Shown in pieces: positions 18,602 to 27,975 of a stretch of 64,000 nt of DNA; position 1 is the first letter of the stretch, and every line of letters starts with the position of its first letter. Source of the DNA: Flavobacterium sp. RSP15 (GTDB lineage Bacteria > Bacteroidota > Bacteroidia > Flavobacteriales > Flavobacteriaceae); the NCBI RefSeq assembly GCF_003968755.1, contig NZ_RYDL01000003.1:159081-223080 (forward strand). Direction: 5' to 3'. The notes under the pieces are model-generated. The model was not told the DNA's origin. It was given only the letters and a program-made list of their open reading frames with translations, and searched no databases. The position numbers and the translations under genes were made by a program.

Positions 18602-19018
18602 ATGAAAACATTTAAATTAGAAAACGAGCCCAAAATTGAGACTGGATTTAAGATCCCTGACCATTATTTTGAAAATTTTTCAGCAAAAATGTTGAAGCAA
18701 TTACCAATAGAGGAGCCAAAAGTAATTTCTATTTTTCAAAAAAGAAAAAACAGCATACTACTGGTCGCTGCAATTTTAGTAATAGCCCTGATGATTCCTG
18801 TTTTAAGCCCGTCAGTAAACAACCCTAACGAAATAGACACGCTCACTCTGGAAAATTATTTAACCGATCAATCGAATGTAAACCCTTATGATTTAATAAG
18901 TGAATTAGAAACCGAAGATATCAATAATATTAAAGCAGATAATGAAGTTTTAGAAGATGACGTTATAGAGGATCATTTATCCGAAAATGCAAATCTGGAG
19001 CATCTTCTTTTAGAATAA
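18602..19018 (+). CDS. Single-pass membrane protein, probable anti-sigma partner
   Basis: From the ATG at 18602 the product is 138 residues starting MKTFKLENEPKIETGFKIP; ATG 18593 and TTG 18575 are also in frame. The cytoplasmic part holds IPDHYFENFSAKMLKQLP, a helix seen in many small Bacteroidetes proteins next to ECF sigma genes. One membrane helix follows (ILLVAAILVIALMIPVL), then an acidic extracytoplasmic tail ending in NLEHLLLE. There is no zinc-binding anti-sigma motif. The role as sigma-restraining partner is inferred from position and topology. Confidence 0.7.
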   Translation: MKTFKLENEPKIETGFKIPDHYFENFSAKMLKQLPIEEPKVISIFQKRKNSILLVAAILVIALMIPVLSPSVNNPNEIDTLTLENYLTDQSNVNPYDLISELETEDINNIKADNEVLEDDVIEDHLSENANLEHLLLE

Positions 19019-19054
19019 AAAACGCGTTCACCGATTACAATAAATAAAACAAAA

Positions 19055-19513
19055 ATGAGATATAAAAAAATATTCCCAATACTGTTGCTACTTCTTTCCT
19101 TTAATTTTTATGGTCAACATGAAAACATGAAAGAGAAAAAAGAACAAATTAAAGCTTTGAAAGTAGCATTTTTGACGACTGAGTTAAACTTGACCACTAG
19201 TGAAGCCGAAAAATTCTGGCCTATATATAACCTGTTTGATGACAAACAATTTGAATTAAGACATCATAAAATGAAAAGTTTCATGAGAAGAATGAATGAT
19301 GGATCTTTAGATCAAATCACGGAGAAAGAAGCCAATTCATTTTTAGTTCAAATAGAAGAAACCGAAGAAGAATTGTTTTTTTTACGGAAGAAATTTGTTC
19401 AAAATTTGAGAGAAATATTTCCATCTGTAAAAATTTTAAAACTTAAAAAAGCAGAGGAAGACTTTAATAGAAAACTGTTGCAACAATACCGCAACAAAGC
19501 GCAAAAAAAATAA
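19055..19513 (+). CDS. Spy/CpxP-like periplasmic sensor or chaperone
   Basis: The 152-residue protein has a signal peptide (IFPILLLLLSFNFYG) and a helical, charged mature domain. The region around residues 35-65 (AFLTTELNLTTSEAEKFWPIYN) matches the LTxxQ-like helix of Spy/CpxP-type proteins found downstream of ECF sigma genes in Bacteroidetes. Such proteins bind unfolded envelope proteins or metals. It is the third gene of the sigma / membrane protein / Spy-like unit, 36 bases after the second gene. Confidence 0.75.
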   Translation: MRYKKIFPILLLLLSFNFYGQHENMKEKKEQIKALKVAFLTTELNLTTSEAEKFWPIYNLFDDKQFELRHHKMKSFMRRMNDGSLDQITEKEANSFLVQIEETEEELFFLRKKFVQNLREIFPSVKILKLKKAEEDFNRKLLQQYRNKAQKK

Positions 19514-19535
19514 CATCTTTTTTTATTAGTTCGAT

Positions 19536-19580
19536 AAAACATCCTAAACACAAGTAAAAACTTGAGCTTAGGATGTTTTT
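19536..19580. terminator. Bidirectional terminator between Spy-like and BNR lipoprotein genes
   Basis: AAAACATCCTAA/TTAGGATGTTTT with an inner CAAGT/ACTTG stem, T-run after and A-run before, between convergent genes. Confidence 0.8.
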
Positions 19581-19581
19581 G

Positions 19582-20643
19582 TTATTTAAAATCGATCCGA
19601 ATCATTTTATTTTTCCCTGCAGCAACAGCCGTTTTTTTATCTAGGAACCGGAGCGTAGTAAGACTTTTATCCTTTGCTATTTGTTGCCATGATTCACCAC
19701 CATCCGAGGAGTAATAAACCCCTGAAGTCCCCACAGTGAATAGTTTCTTACCATTGCTTTCAGGAATATATTGCACACAGGAAGCATACCCAAAGCCTTT
19801 ATTTTCAGCAATAAGCTCCCATGTTTTCCCACCATCAGCAGTACGGGCTTTATTGGAAAAATTCTGGTTTTGATTTTCATAATCCCCTCCGGCTACAAAA
19901 CCGATTTTTGCATCATAAAAATCGGCAGTAAAAATTCCGGTCATTGCCTTTCCTTGTGCCATTGGAGTTTCAAAAACGGTCCAACACTTTCCTTTATCAG
20001 GAGAATAAAAAACCCTTGATTTTTTTCCACCAGAAACAATCCATGTATTATTCCCTTTAATTACAATATTAGTATTGCTTGCCGCAAAAGCAGCTTCGCC
20101 TTGCATCACTTTTGGTAATTTATCGCACGAAATTTTATTCCATGATCGGCCTCCATCGCGCGTTGTAATAATATTAAGACAATCAGCGATTGGATCTCCC
20201 ATAGCAATACCTTCTGTATCGTTCCAAAATTGCATACTATCATAGAAGACCTTCTCATGGCTTTCCTGATATACTATTTGTGAATCCTTTTCCTCTTTTG
20301 AAATTTGATACAACACTGCAGGATTTGCCACATTGAGGATAAAAATATGATTGGCTGTTTGAGCGATACTCCTAAATTCAAGATTCAAAGAATCCTTGGT
20401 GATTTTGTGCTCTATTTTTTGATTGCTATCTAAATTATAGAACCCGTATCTACCATTATCAGCAGCATACCATATTTTATTTTTATCAATTTGAATCGCT
20501 CTGATACTTATTTGATCTTGAAATAAGGTGTCAATTTCAACGGACAGAAAACTACCATTGTGTAACTTTTCCGACTTGTAAACACTCGTTTTACAAGATA
20601 CAAATCCATTTAAAACCAGCAGCATTAAAAAAATATTTTTCAT
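19582..20643 (-). CDS. BNR/Ycf48-like beta-propeller lipoprotein
   Basis: The 353-residue protein has a lipoprotein signal with lipobox cysteine at about residue 17 (LNGFVSCKT). It carries at least four Asp-box (BNR) repeats: TRDGGRSWNKI, SPDKGKCWTVF, TADGGKTWELI and SSDGGESWQQI, spaced as blades of a Ycf48-like propeller. Automated pipelines sometimes call this family oxidoreductase, for which I see no support: no catalytic residues of sialidases or dehydrogenases are visible. Related propellers help assemble membrane complexes. It is monocistronic, convergent with the ECF unit. Confidence 0.8.
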   Translation of the reverse strand: MKNIFLMLLVLNGFVSCKTSVYKSEKLHNGSFLSVEIDTLFQDQISIRAIQIDKNKIWYAADNGRYGFYNLDSNQKIEHKITKDSLNLEFRSIAQTANHIFILNVANPAVLYQISKEEKDSQIVYQESHEKVFYDSMQFWNDTEGIAMGDPIADCLNIITTRDGGRSWNKISCDKLPKVMQGEAAFAASNTNIVIKGNNTWIVSGGKKSRVFYSPDKGKCWTVFETPMAQGKAMTGIFTADFYDAKIGFVAGGDYENQNQNFSNKARTADGGKTWELIAENKGFGYASCVQYIPESNGKKLFTVGTSGVYYSSDGGESWQQIAKDKSLTTLRFLDKKTAVAAGKNKMIRIDFK

Positions 20644-20759
20644 TTTCGTACATTTTAAGGCTAATTTACAATTAATAATATAAATACAAATAGCATCTAA
20701 ATTACATTGGCACAGTAATTGGATATTGAAAAAAAAGGAAAAACTTAATCCAATTAATT

Positions 20760-21893
20760 ATGAAAACGAAACTACTACTATTGAGTCTGTTGACCGCTGT
20801 TTTCACAACACAAATACAGGCACAAAACAGAACATCAGTGAATGCAATGAATGCCGAAATTAGTGATAATCTTGACCTGAGAGCTGTTGCAGATATCTTT
20901 GGTGATTCCAGAGACTTACAGGATTTTGAAAGACGCCTTAATGATCCTGAGCTGCAAATTTCAAATTTAGATTTGAATAATGACAACGAAGTTGATTATT
21001 TACGGGTTATTGAAACGGTAGAAAACAGAACCCATCTCATCATCGTTCAATCAGTGATTGATGAAGATGTTTACCAAGATGTAGCTACAATTGATGTTGA
21101 AAAAGACAGAAATAATAAAATTCATGTACAAATAGTTGGTAATGAATTTATGTATGGCCAAAATTACATTTATCAGCCAGTTTATTACAATACTCCAGTA
21201 ATTTATGCATCCTTCTGGTCTACTAATTACCGCCCTTACTATTCCACTTGGAATTGGAATTATTATCCGTCCTATTATTATGCTTGGAATCCATTTCCCG
21301 TTTTTAGATATAGAAATAACATAAATATTAATTTGAATATCAACAACAATTATAACTATGTCAATAACCGTAGAAGTAATCGTGGCGTAGTTTTATACAA
21401 TTCAAGACGTTCAAACGGATATGAAAGACAACATCCAAATGCGTCTTTTTCCAGAAGAAATGATAATGTAAATAACCGCTATGAATTAGATCAAAGAAGA
21501 GTCTCCAGAAATGAAACCAGCTATTCTAATAGAAGAGCAATAGTACAGAGAGGAACTTCTCAAAATAGAACAAGTCCTTCAAGACAAAGAACAGAATCGT
21601 CCAGAGATTATTCTCAAAACAGAACCAGTCCTTCTAGGCAAGTCACCCCACAAAGACCAGAATCGTCTAGAGAATATTCTCAAAACAGAACCAGTCCTTC
21701 AAGACAAGCCCTCCCACAAAGAGCTGAATCTTCTAGAGAATATTTTGAAAACAGAACCAGTCCTTCTAGGCAAGTCACCCCACAAAGAGCGGAATCTCAA
21801 AACAGAGGCAACACATCTAGACCATCAGCTCCTCAGAGAACTGAATCTCAAAGAGGCAATTCTTCTTCAAGAAATGAAAATAGAAGATCCTAA
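20760..21893 (+). CDS. Secreted protein with Asn/Tyr-rich core and Ser/Arg/Gln tandem repeats
   Basis: The 377-residue protein has a signal peptide cleaved after QIQAQ. A folded N-terminal domain (about 23-140) contains DLDLNNDNEVDYLRVIE-like EF-hand-resembling sequence (LDLNNDNEVDYLRV). An aromatic stretch follows (YYSTWNWNYYPSYYYAWNPF), then an Asn-rich segment. From residue 267 onward a 22-residue unit recurs (SQNRTSPSRQ + VTPQRPESSREY type), giving a very basic, disordered tail. No known family gives a function; similar architecture is found in other flavobacterial secreted proteins. A terminator follows 21 bases downstream. Confidence 0.75.
   Translation: MKTKLLLLSLLTAVFTTQIQAQNRTSVNAMNAEISDNLDLRAVADIFGDSRDLQDFERRLNDPELQISNLDLNNDNEVDYLRVIETVENRTHLIIVQSVIDEDVYQDVATIDVEKDRNNKIHVQIVGNEFMYGQNYIYQPVYYNTPVIYASFWSTNYRPYYSTWNWNYYPSYYYAWNPFPVFRYRNNININLNINNNYNYVNNRRSNRGVVLYNSRRSNGYERQHPNASFSRRNDNVNNRYELDQRRVSRNETSYSNRRAIVQRGTSQNRTSPSRQRTESSRDYSQNRTSPSRQVTPQRPESSREYSQNRTSPSRQALPQRAESSREYFENRTSPSRQVTPQRAESQNRGNTSRPSAPQRTESQRGNSSSRNENRRS
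21558..21860 (+). repeat. In-frame tandem repeats, 66-bp unit
   Basis: Units begin at 21558 (54 bp), 21612, 21678 (66 bp each), 21744 (51 bp) and 21795 (degenerate). All lengths are multiples of three. Units at 21612 and 21744 share identical stretches not present in 21678 (GGCAAGTCACCCCACAAAGA), suggesting recent slippage or conversion. Confidence 0.85.
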
Positions 21894-21914
21894 AAATCTT
21901 AAACACACAAAAAG

Positions 21915-21944
21915 AAACACGGCGCACAAAACCGTGTTTTTTTT
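21915..21944 (+). terminator. Terminator after secreted repeat protein
   Basis: AAACACGG/CCGTGTTT around a 9-base loop, then a run of T. Confidence 0.8.
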
Positions 21945-21978
21945 ATTGGATAAAAACCGCTAATTTATTTTAAAAGTG

Positions 21979-21986
21979 TAAATTTG
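21979..21986 (+). promoter_or_regulatory. -7 box TAAATTTG for kup
   Basis: A perfect match 22 bases before the kup ATG, directly after the upstream terminator. Confidence 0.6.
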
Positions 21987-22008
21987 AAAAGTTTTTTAAA
22001 AATTACAC

Positions 22009-23970
22009 ATGAGCGTATCGCACAAAGACCTGCACAGTAAATGGACATTAGGGGGTTTATTAATTTCATTAGGAATAATTTACGGTGACATAGGAACGTC
22101 ACCATTGTATGTAATGAAAGCTATACTAGGCACCCACATTATTAATTCGGATATTGTCTTAGGTGGAATATCGTGTGTGTTTTGGACCCTTACACTGCAA
22201 ACCACAATCAAGTACGTACTAATCACGTTAAGCGCTGATAATCATGGCGAAGGCGGGATTTTTGCTTTATATGCTTTGGTCAAAAAAACAAAAATTCAGT
22301 GGTTGATCGTCCCCGCTATAATCGGCGGAAGCGCTTTATTAGCCGACGGAATCATAACGCCACCCATCTCAGTATCCTCAGCAGTTGAAGGAATAAGAAC
22401 CTATTATCCTGAAATTAATACCATACCAATTGTAATAAGTATTCTCTTTGTGCTTTTTGCCATTCAACAATTCGGCACCAAGCTAGTTGGTAAATTTTTT
22501 GCTCCAATGATGCTTATTTGGTTTGGGATGCTGGCAATACTTGGAATCGCACAAATTTCACAACACACTGAAGTTTTAAAAGCAATCAATCCTTACTATG
22601 CCTATCATTTATTGACCATCCATCCAGAAGGTTTTTTTGTTTTAGGTTTTGTGTTTCTGTGCACAACAGGCGCAGAAGCATTGTACTCAGACATGGGACA
22701 TTGCGGACGAAAAAACATCCGAATTAGCTGGATTTTTGTAAAAACTGCATTAGTGTTGAATTATTTTGGACAAGCCGCTTATTTAATTCGTCACGAAGGA
22801 GAAACTTTACAAACTCTGGGAGGAAAAAACGGAAACCCTTTCTATCTCATTATGCCAGACTGGTTTCAGCCTGTAGGAATTATAATAGCAACTCTTGCCG
22901 CTGTTATAGCCTCACAAGCACTTATTAGTGGGTCATTTACTTTGATTAATGAAGCAATGCGCTTGAATTTTTGGCCAAAAGTAAAAATAAAATATCCTAC
23001 AGAATTAAAAGGGCAATTGTACATTCCGTCTATTAACTGGTTATTATTTATTGGGTGTGTTGGAATTGTACTACACTTCGAAGAATCCAGTAACATGGAA
23101 CATGCATACGGACTGGCGATCATTCTGTGTATGATAATGACCACTATTTTACTGAATTTTTACCTAATAATGAAAAGAGTGAAACTATATTTTATAGTTC
23201 CATTAATTACTATTTATCTAATAATCGAATTTAGTTTTCTTGCTGCTAATATTACGAAGTTTGCTGAAGGTGGCTACGTAACACTATTTATAGCAATCGC
23301 TTTAATAGGTATAATGACTATTTGGTACCTTGCCAAAAAAATTAACAAAAGTTACACCAAAATTGTTAAAATTGAGGACTACAAAAAAGTACTAGTGGAG
23401 TTAAGTGCTGATTTATCCATTCCTAAATACGCAACACATTTAGTATATATGACTAATGCCGGAAGAATTGACGAGATCGAAGAAAAAGTAATGTATTCCA
23501 TCTTACAAAAAAGACCCAAAAGAGCTGATATTTATTGGTTTGTTCACGTGAATATATTGACTGAACCTTATAAAACCGAATATAAAGTGACTGAAATTGT
23601 CAAAGATGATTTGTATCGTGTAGACTTTAATCTTGGTTTTAGAGAACCTACAAAAATAAATCTGATGTTTAGAGAGGTAATCCGGGATATGGTGCAAAAA
23701 GGAGAAGTAGATATAACCAGCCGCTACGAATCTTTGAATAAAAATAATATCATAGGTGATTTCAAATTTGTATTATCCGAAAAATTCCTTTCCAATGACA
23801 GTGATTTACGTTGGCATGAAAAAATAATTATGAACTCCTATTTCTTCATTAAAAAATTAAGTTTATCTGAAGAAAGAGCTTTTGGATTGGATAGCAGTTC
23901 CGTAAAAGTGGAACAATTTCCAATGGTGCTGCATGCTCCTGAGAATATTGGATTGACAAGAGTAAAATAA
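22009..23970 (+). CDS. kup: KUP-type potassium uptake transporter
   Basis: The 653-residue inner-membrane protein has about 12 helices followed by a cytoplasmic domain of roughly 200 residues. The family signature GIIYGDIGTSPLYVMKAI is near the N-terminus, with SADNHGEGGIFALYALV and LLADGIITPPISVSSAVEG also intact. It imports K+ together with protons. The leading His/Lys-poor N-terminus and total length are typical. The gene has its own -7 box and terminator. Confidence 0.95.
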   Translation: MSVSHKDLHSKWTLGGLLISLGIIYGDIGTSPLYVMKAILGTHIINSDIVLGGISCVFWTLTLQTTIKYVLITLSADNHGEGGIFALYALVKKTKIQWLIVPAIIGGSALLADGIITPPISVSSAVEGIRTYYPEINTIPIVISILFVLFAIQQFGTKLVGKFFAPMMLIWFGMLAILGIAQISQHTEVLKAINPYYAYHLLTIHPEGFFVLGFVFLCTTGAEALYSDMGHCGRKNIRISWIFVKTALVLNYFGQAAYLIRHEGETLQTLGGKNGNPFYLIMPDWFQPVGIIIATLAAVIASQALISGSFTLINEAMRLNFWPKVKIKYPTELKGQLYIPSINWLLFIGCVGIVLHFEESSNMEHAYGLAIILCMIMTTILLNFYLIMKRVKLYFIVPLITIYLIIEFSFLAANITKFAEGGYVTLFIAIALIGIMTIWYLAKKINKSYTKIVKIEDYKKVLVELSADLSIPKYATHLVYMTNAGRIDEIEEKVMYSILQKRPKRADIYWFVHVNILTEPYKTEYKVTEIVKDDLYRVDFNLGFREPTKINLMFREVIRDMVQKGEVDITSRYESLNKNNIIGDFKFVLSEKFLSNDSDLRWHEKIIMNSYFFIKKLSLSEERAFGLDSSSVKVEQFPMVLHAPENIGLTRVK

Positions 23971-23997
23971 TTCTTTCTGTTATTTAAATGATCCAAG

Positions 23998-24025
23998 AAA
24001 CACTGTAATAATACAGTGTTTTTTT
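23998..24025 (+). terminator. Terminator after kup
   Basis: AAACACTGTA pairs with TACAGTGTTT around a 4-base loop and ends in a T-run. Confidence 0.85.
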
Positions 24026-24086
24026 CTGTCGAAAAATTTAAAAACAACATTTATTACTTAAAATATATCATTTAATCAATTAATAG

Positions 24087-24094
24087 TACCTTTG
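24087..24094 (+). promoter_or_regulatory. -7 box TACCTTTG for RsmB-like gene
   Basis: A perfect TAnnTTTG, 17 bases before the ATG, giving a very short leader. Confidence 0.65.
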
Positions 24095-24111
24095 CACCTC
24101 AATTATTTAAA

Positions 24112-25368
24112 ATGAGATTACACAGAAATTTAGTTTACACAACAATAGACGCTTTGAACGCTATTTTTAACGAAGGAGAATATGCGGATAAAGTCGTTGC
24201 CCGATCTTTAAAAAAAGAGAAACGTTGGGGAAGCTCCGATAGAAAGTTTGTTGCCGAAACCATCTACGAAATTGTCCGTTGGAAAAGATTATACGCAGAA
24301 ATAGCCGAAGTAAAAGAGCCCTTTGACAGAGACAATCTTTGGAGAATGTTTTCTGTTTGGGCGGTATTAAGAGGCTATCCTATTCCGGATTGGCGCCAAC
24401 TGGAAGGCACTCCAGAACGAAAAATAAAAGGACGATTTGATGAACTTTCAAAAGTGAGAGCTTTAAAAGAATCTATTCCAGACTGGATGGACGAATTAGG
24501 AGTTAAGGAACTAGGCGAAAAAGTTTGGGCAACTGAAATTACAGCTCAAAACCAGCCCGCTAAAGTTATCTTGAGGGTAAACACGCTTAAGACAACCAGA
24601 GAGGCCCTGCGTGCTATTTTGATGGATTTAAACATTGAAACAGAAACGTTAAAAAATCAACCAGATGCTTTGGTTTTAAAAGAAAGAGCTAATGTTTTCT
24701 TGACCGATGCTTTCAAACAAGGTTTCTTTGAAGTTCAGGATGCCAACTCCCAATTAGTGGCTGCTTTTCTTGATGTAAAACCAGGAATGCGTATTGTAGA
24801 TACCTGCGCAGGTGCTGGTGGAAAAACGTTGCACATTGCTTCATTGATGGAAAATAAAGGACAATTAATTGCTATGGATTTGTATGAAAGCAAATTAAAG
24901 CAATTAAAAATAAGAGCCAAAAGAGACGGTGCTTTCAATATTGAATACCGCATTATTGACTCTACAAAAATCATCAAAAAATTACACGAAAAAGCAGACC
25001 GTGTATTAATTGATGCCCCTTGCAGTGGTTTAGGGGTGCTGAAAAGAAATCCAGATGCTAAATGGAAATTGAAACCAGAATTTATTGATAACATTCGCAA
25101 AGTACAATCGGAAGTTTTAGAAAGCTATTCTAAAATTGTAAAACCCGGTGGAAAATTAGTGTATGCTACTTGTTCTATACTACCCTCCGAAAATCAAGAT
25201 CAAATTGCTCGTTTCCTGACAACTGACATTGGAAAACAATTTAATTTTATTAAAGACCAAAAAATATTGGCTTCAGAGTCAGGTTTTGATGGATTTTATA
25301 TGGCTTTATTAGAACGTAAAGAAAGCTCAGAACAGAAAGAAAAAAGAGTACAAAAAGAAATAATATAG
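24112..25368 (+). CDS. RsmB-like RNA (cytosine-5) methyltransferase
   Basis: The 418-residue protein has an NusB-like helical N-terminal part (about 1-130) and a Rossmann methyltransferase domain. SAM motif I is VDTCAGAGGKTLHIASLM; the two catalytic cysteines lie in DAPCSGLGVLKRNPD and YATCSILPSENQDQI. This is the RsmB/NOP2/Sun family, which makes m5C in 16S rRNA. The substrate position cannot be fixed by eye; RsmB-type C967 modification is most likely by analogy. Confidence 0.9.
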   Translation: MRLHRNLVYTTIDALNAIFNEGEYADKVVARSLKKEKRWGSSDRKFVAETIYEIVRWKRLYAEIAEVKEPFDRDNLWRMFSVWAVLRGYPIPDWRQLEGTPERKIKGRFDELSKVRALKESIPDWMDELGVKELGEKVWATEITAQNQPAKVILRVNTLKTTREALRAILMDLNIETETLKNQPDALVLKERANVFLTDAFKQGFFEVQDANSQLVAAFLDVKPGMRIVDTCAGAGGKTLHIASLMENKGQLIAMDLYESKLKQLKIRAKRDGAFNIEYRIIDSTKIIKKLHEKADRVLIDAPCSGLGVLKRNPDAKWKLKPEFIDNIRKVQSEVLESYSKIVKPGGKLVYATCSILPSENQDQIARFLTTDIGKQFNFIKDQKILASESGFDGFYMALLERKESSEQKEKRVQKEII

Positions 25369-25393
25369 TATCTAGATTTAAGATTCTAGAATT

Positions 25394-25429
25394 CAAAAAA
25401 AAATCCTCGAATAAATCGAGGATTTTTTT
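25394..25429. terminator. Bidirectional terminator between RsmB-like gene and rho
   Basis: AAAATCCTCGA/TCGAGGATTTT around ATAAA, with A-run and T-run on the two sides, between convergent genes. Confidence 0.9.
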
Positions 25430-25471
25430 ATGCGTTATCTGTTTTGTTTATTCTATTCTCTTTTAATATCC

Positions 25472-27238
25472 CTAATCATTCATAGAGATTAAAAACTCCT
25501 CGTTATTTTTCGTTTTCTTGAAACGATCATTGATAAAATCCATCGCCTCTACTGGGTTCATATCCGAAAGGTATTTTCGCATTATCCACATTCTTTGTAA
25601 TGTTTTTTGGTCTAATAACATATCATCTCGTCTGGTGCTTGAAGAAGTCAAATCGATAGCCGGAAAAATACGCTTGTTCGCAATTTTTCTGTCCAATTGC
25701 AATTCCATATTACCGGTACCTTTAAATTCTTCAAAAATAACTTCATCCATTTTTGATCCGGTTTCAGTCAATGCAGTAGCAATGATACTCAACGAACCCC
25801 CATTTTCTACATTACGGGCAGCTCCAAAGAAACGTTTTGGTTTTTGCAATGCATTTGCATCCACACCACCACTTAACACCTTACCTGAAGCAGGCTGAAC
25901 CGTATTATACGCTCTGGCCAAACGTGTAATGGAATCCAATAATATCACTACATCGTGACCACATTCAACCAATCTTTTTGCTTTTTCAAGAACGATATTC
26001 GCAATTTTAACATGCTCTTGTGGCTCTCTGTCAAAAGTAGAAGCAATTACTTCACCACGCACACTACGTTGCATATCCGTAACCTCTTCCGGGCGTTCAT
26101 CGATCAATAAAACAATCAAATATACTTCAGGATGATTGGCCGCAATAGCATTGGCAATTTCCTTCAACAACATGGTTTTACCTGTTTTTGGCTGCGCCAC
26201 AATCATTCCGCGTTGTCCTTTTCCTAATGGTGAAAACAAATCGATAATTCGTGTTGAAATCGTACTTTGTTTTTCTGCCAATTTGAATTTTTCTGATGGA
26301 AAAACAGGCGTTAAATGTTCGAATGAAACTCTGTCGCGAACCACTTGAGGATCGTGTCCATTTATTTTTAAAACCCGAACTAATGGAAAAAATTTCTCTC
26401 CTTCTTTTGGTGGGCGAACTACACCTTTTACAGTATCTCCGGTTTTAAGACCGAACAATCTGATTTGAGAAGTCGACAAATAAATATCATCCGGCGACGC
26501 TAAATAGTTGTAATCCGAAGAACGCAAGAAACCATAGCCGTCCGGCATCATTTCCAGTACACCTTCGCTTTCTATAATTCCATCAAATTCAAAATCAGAA
26601 GCAGCAAAATTATTTTTTTTGTTTTTGAAGTTTGGATTTTGACTCCCATTGCCATTTTGACTTGGATTAGGATTTTGTTTGTGTAATTGGTTTGGATTTA
26701 TTTTTTTAACCGGAGCTGAAACTTCTTCCTTCTCCTGTGAAGTGATATTTGCAACTGTATCAGTATCTTTAGCTGTTTCTTTTCCTTCTTCCTTATCCTT
26801 TTTTAAAGCAATTTTTTTCTCGTACGCTGACTTATTAAACTTAATCACCTTTCCTGTTTTTTTATCTTCGGATTCAAGTTCCTGAACAGAAGATATATCG
26901 TCATTTTTGTCAACTTGTAACATTTCAACAAAATAGTCTTCAACGGAAACAGGAGCTACTGTCAAATTTTCTTCGGCTTCAAAAAGCGAATTTTTTACTG
27001 ATTTTTGAATAGCAACTTTTTTTACAGGCAGTATTCTGGTTCTTTTTGGTTTATCGTCTTCCGGATTACTATTGGTTTTTATCTCTAACGTTGAATCAAC
27101 GTTAGCCTCTTGATGCGCAAGAATCTGACTGATTAAAGTCTCTTTTTTAACACCATTAAATTTTATGGTTTTAGCTAACTTAGCTATTTCTTGAAGCTCA
27201 GAAAGCTTCATTTCTTTTAATGCAGAAATATCAAACAT
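25472..27238 (-). CDS. rho: Transcription termination factor Rho with long disordered insertion
   Basis: The 588-residue hexameric RNA helicase is much longer than the 419-residue Escherichia coli form. The Rho N domain is at residues 1-45 ([25 protein letters not shown]). An insertion of about 170 residues (45-213) is low in complexity and rich in Lys, Asn, Asp and Glu. The cold-shock-like RNA domain ([16 protein letters not shown]) and the ATPase core follow, with Walker [12 protein letters not shown] and Walker [17 protein letters not shown]. Such insertions are usual in Bacteroidetes Rho. It is divergent from DUF4293, the common arrangement. Confidence 0.97.
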   Translation of the reverse strand: MFDISALKEMKLSELQEIAKLAKTIKFNGVKKETLISQILAHQEANVDSTLEIKTNSNPEDDKPKRTRILPVKKVAIQKSVKNSLFEAEENLTVAPVSVEDYFVEMLQVDKNDDISSVQELESEDKKTGKVIKFNKSAYEKKIALKKDKEEGKETAKDTDTVANITSQEKEEVSAPVKKINPNQLHKQNPNPSQNGNGSQNPNFKNKKNNFAASDFEFDGIIESEGVLEMMPDGYGFLRSSDYNYLASPDDIYLSTSQIRLFGLKTGDTVKGVVRPPKEGEKFFPLVRVLKINGHDPQVVRDRVSFEHLTPVFPSEKFKLAEKQSTISTRIIDLFSPLGKGQRGMIVAQPKTGKTMLLKEIANAIAANHPEVYLIVLLIDERPEEVTDMQRSVRGEVIASTFDREPQEHVKIANIVLEKAKRLVECGHDVVILLDSITRLARAYNTVQPASGKVLSGGVDANALQKPKRFFGAARNVENGGSLSIIATALTETGSKMDEVIFEEFKGTGNMELQLDRKIANKRIFPAIDLTSSSTRRDDMLLDQKTLQRMWIMRKYLSDMNPVEAMDFINDRFKKTKNNEEFLISMND

Positions 27239-27394
27239 GAATGTTCTAGGAGTTTAATTAATTTTGAAAATAATGTAAAAGATAGGTAGTAAACATTAAA
27301 ATGAATCAACCGCAGTATGAAGTGCTTACGGTATTTTGATGCAATAATACGAATAAAATTTAATGATACAATAGTATTTATAAAAAAGAAAATA

Positions 27395-27402
27395 TATTTT
27401 TG
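27395..27402 (+). promoter_or_regulatory. -7 box TATTTTTG for DUF4293 gene
   Basis: A perfect TAnnTTTG 17 bases before the ATG. Confidence 0.55.
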
Positions 27403-27419
27403 TAGTAGATATTTAACAA

Positions 27420-27833
27420 ATGATACAAAGAATTCAAACCATTTATTTACTACTCGCATTTGTAGTAACTGGTATTTTACTGTTTTTTATTCCATTATGG
27501 ACAATGGATACCGGTAAGGCATTTTATTTTATGCAAAGTCAAGTGTACACTATATTATTGGGATTGAGTACTACGTTGTCTTTATTTAGTATTGTTTCCT
27601 ATAAAAAGAGACAAAATCAATTTGTTATTGGCAGATTGAATATCATATTAAATTTGATTTTATTAGGATTGTTTGTATATCGTTCCCTAAATGTATCTGG
27701 AGAAACACCTGCTGTTTCGGAGAAAGGTATTGGGATGTTTCTTCCTGTAGCTGCTATCATATTATTGGTTTTGGCCAATAAAGCAATCAAAAAGGATGAG
27801 GATCTTGTAAAATCTGTGGACAGATTGAGGTAA
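27420..27833 (+). CDS. DUF4293 family membrane protein
   Basis: The 137-residue protein has four predicted membrane helices, starting with IYLLLAFVVTGILLFFIPL and ending with FLPVAAIILLVLANKAI, then a charged tail. The opening MIQRIQTIYLLLA is characteristic of DUF4293, which is regularly found next to rho in Bacteroidetes. No function is known. It is ended by a clean terminator. Confidence 0.85.
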   Translation: MIQRIQTIYLLLAFVVTGILLFFIPLWTMDTGKAFYFMQSQVYTILLGLSTTLSLFSIVSYKKRQNQFVIGRLNIILNLILLGLFVYRSLNVSGETPAVSEKGIGMFLPVAAIILLVLANKAIKKDEDLVKSVDRLR

Positions 27834-27864
27834 ACCTATAAATTTTAGTTTATTTGTGCGAAGG

Positions 27865-27895
27865 AAACCCGAATGTAACAATTCGGGTTTTTTTT
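27865..27895 (+). terminator. Terminator after DUF4293 gene
   Basis: AAACCCGAAT/ATTCGGGTTT with a 6-base loop and a long T-run. Confidence 0.9.
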
Positions 27896-27950
27896 ATATC
27901 TGCAATCCAATAAAAACCTTATAATTTAAAATTTAGCTGAATATTTTTTA

Positions 27951-27958
27951 TAAATTTG
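27951..27958 (+). promoter_or_regulatory. -7 box TAAATTTG for response regulator
   Basis: A perfect TAnnTTTG 17 bases before the ATG. Confidence 0.6.
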
Positions 27959-27975
27959 GATCTGATAATTACAAC

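Noticed and set aside
24735..25100. 121-codon open frame antisense to the RsmB-like gene
   Set aside because: Covers the conserved methyltransferase motifs on the other strand; no independent signals.
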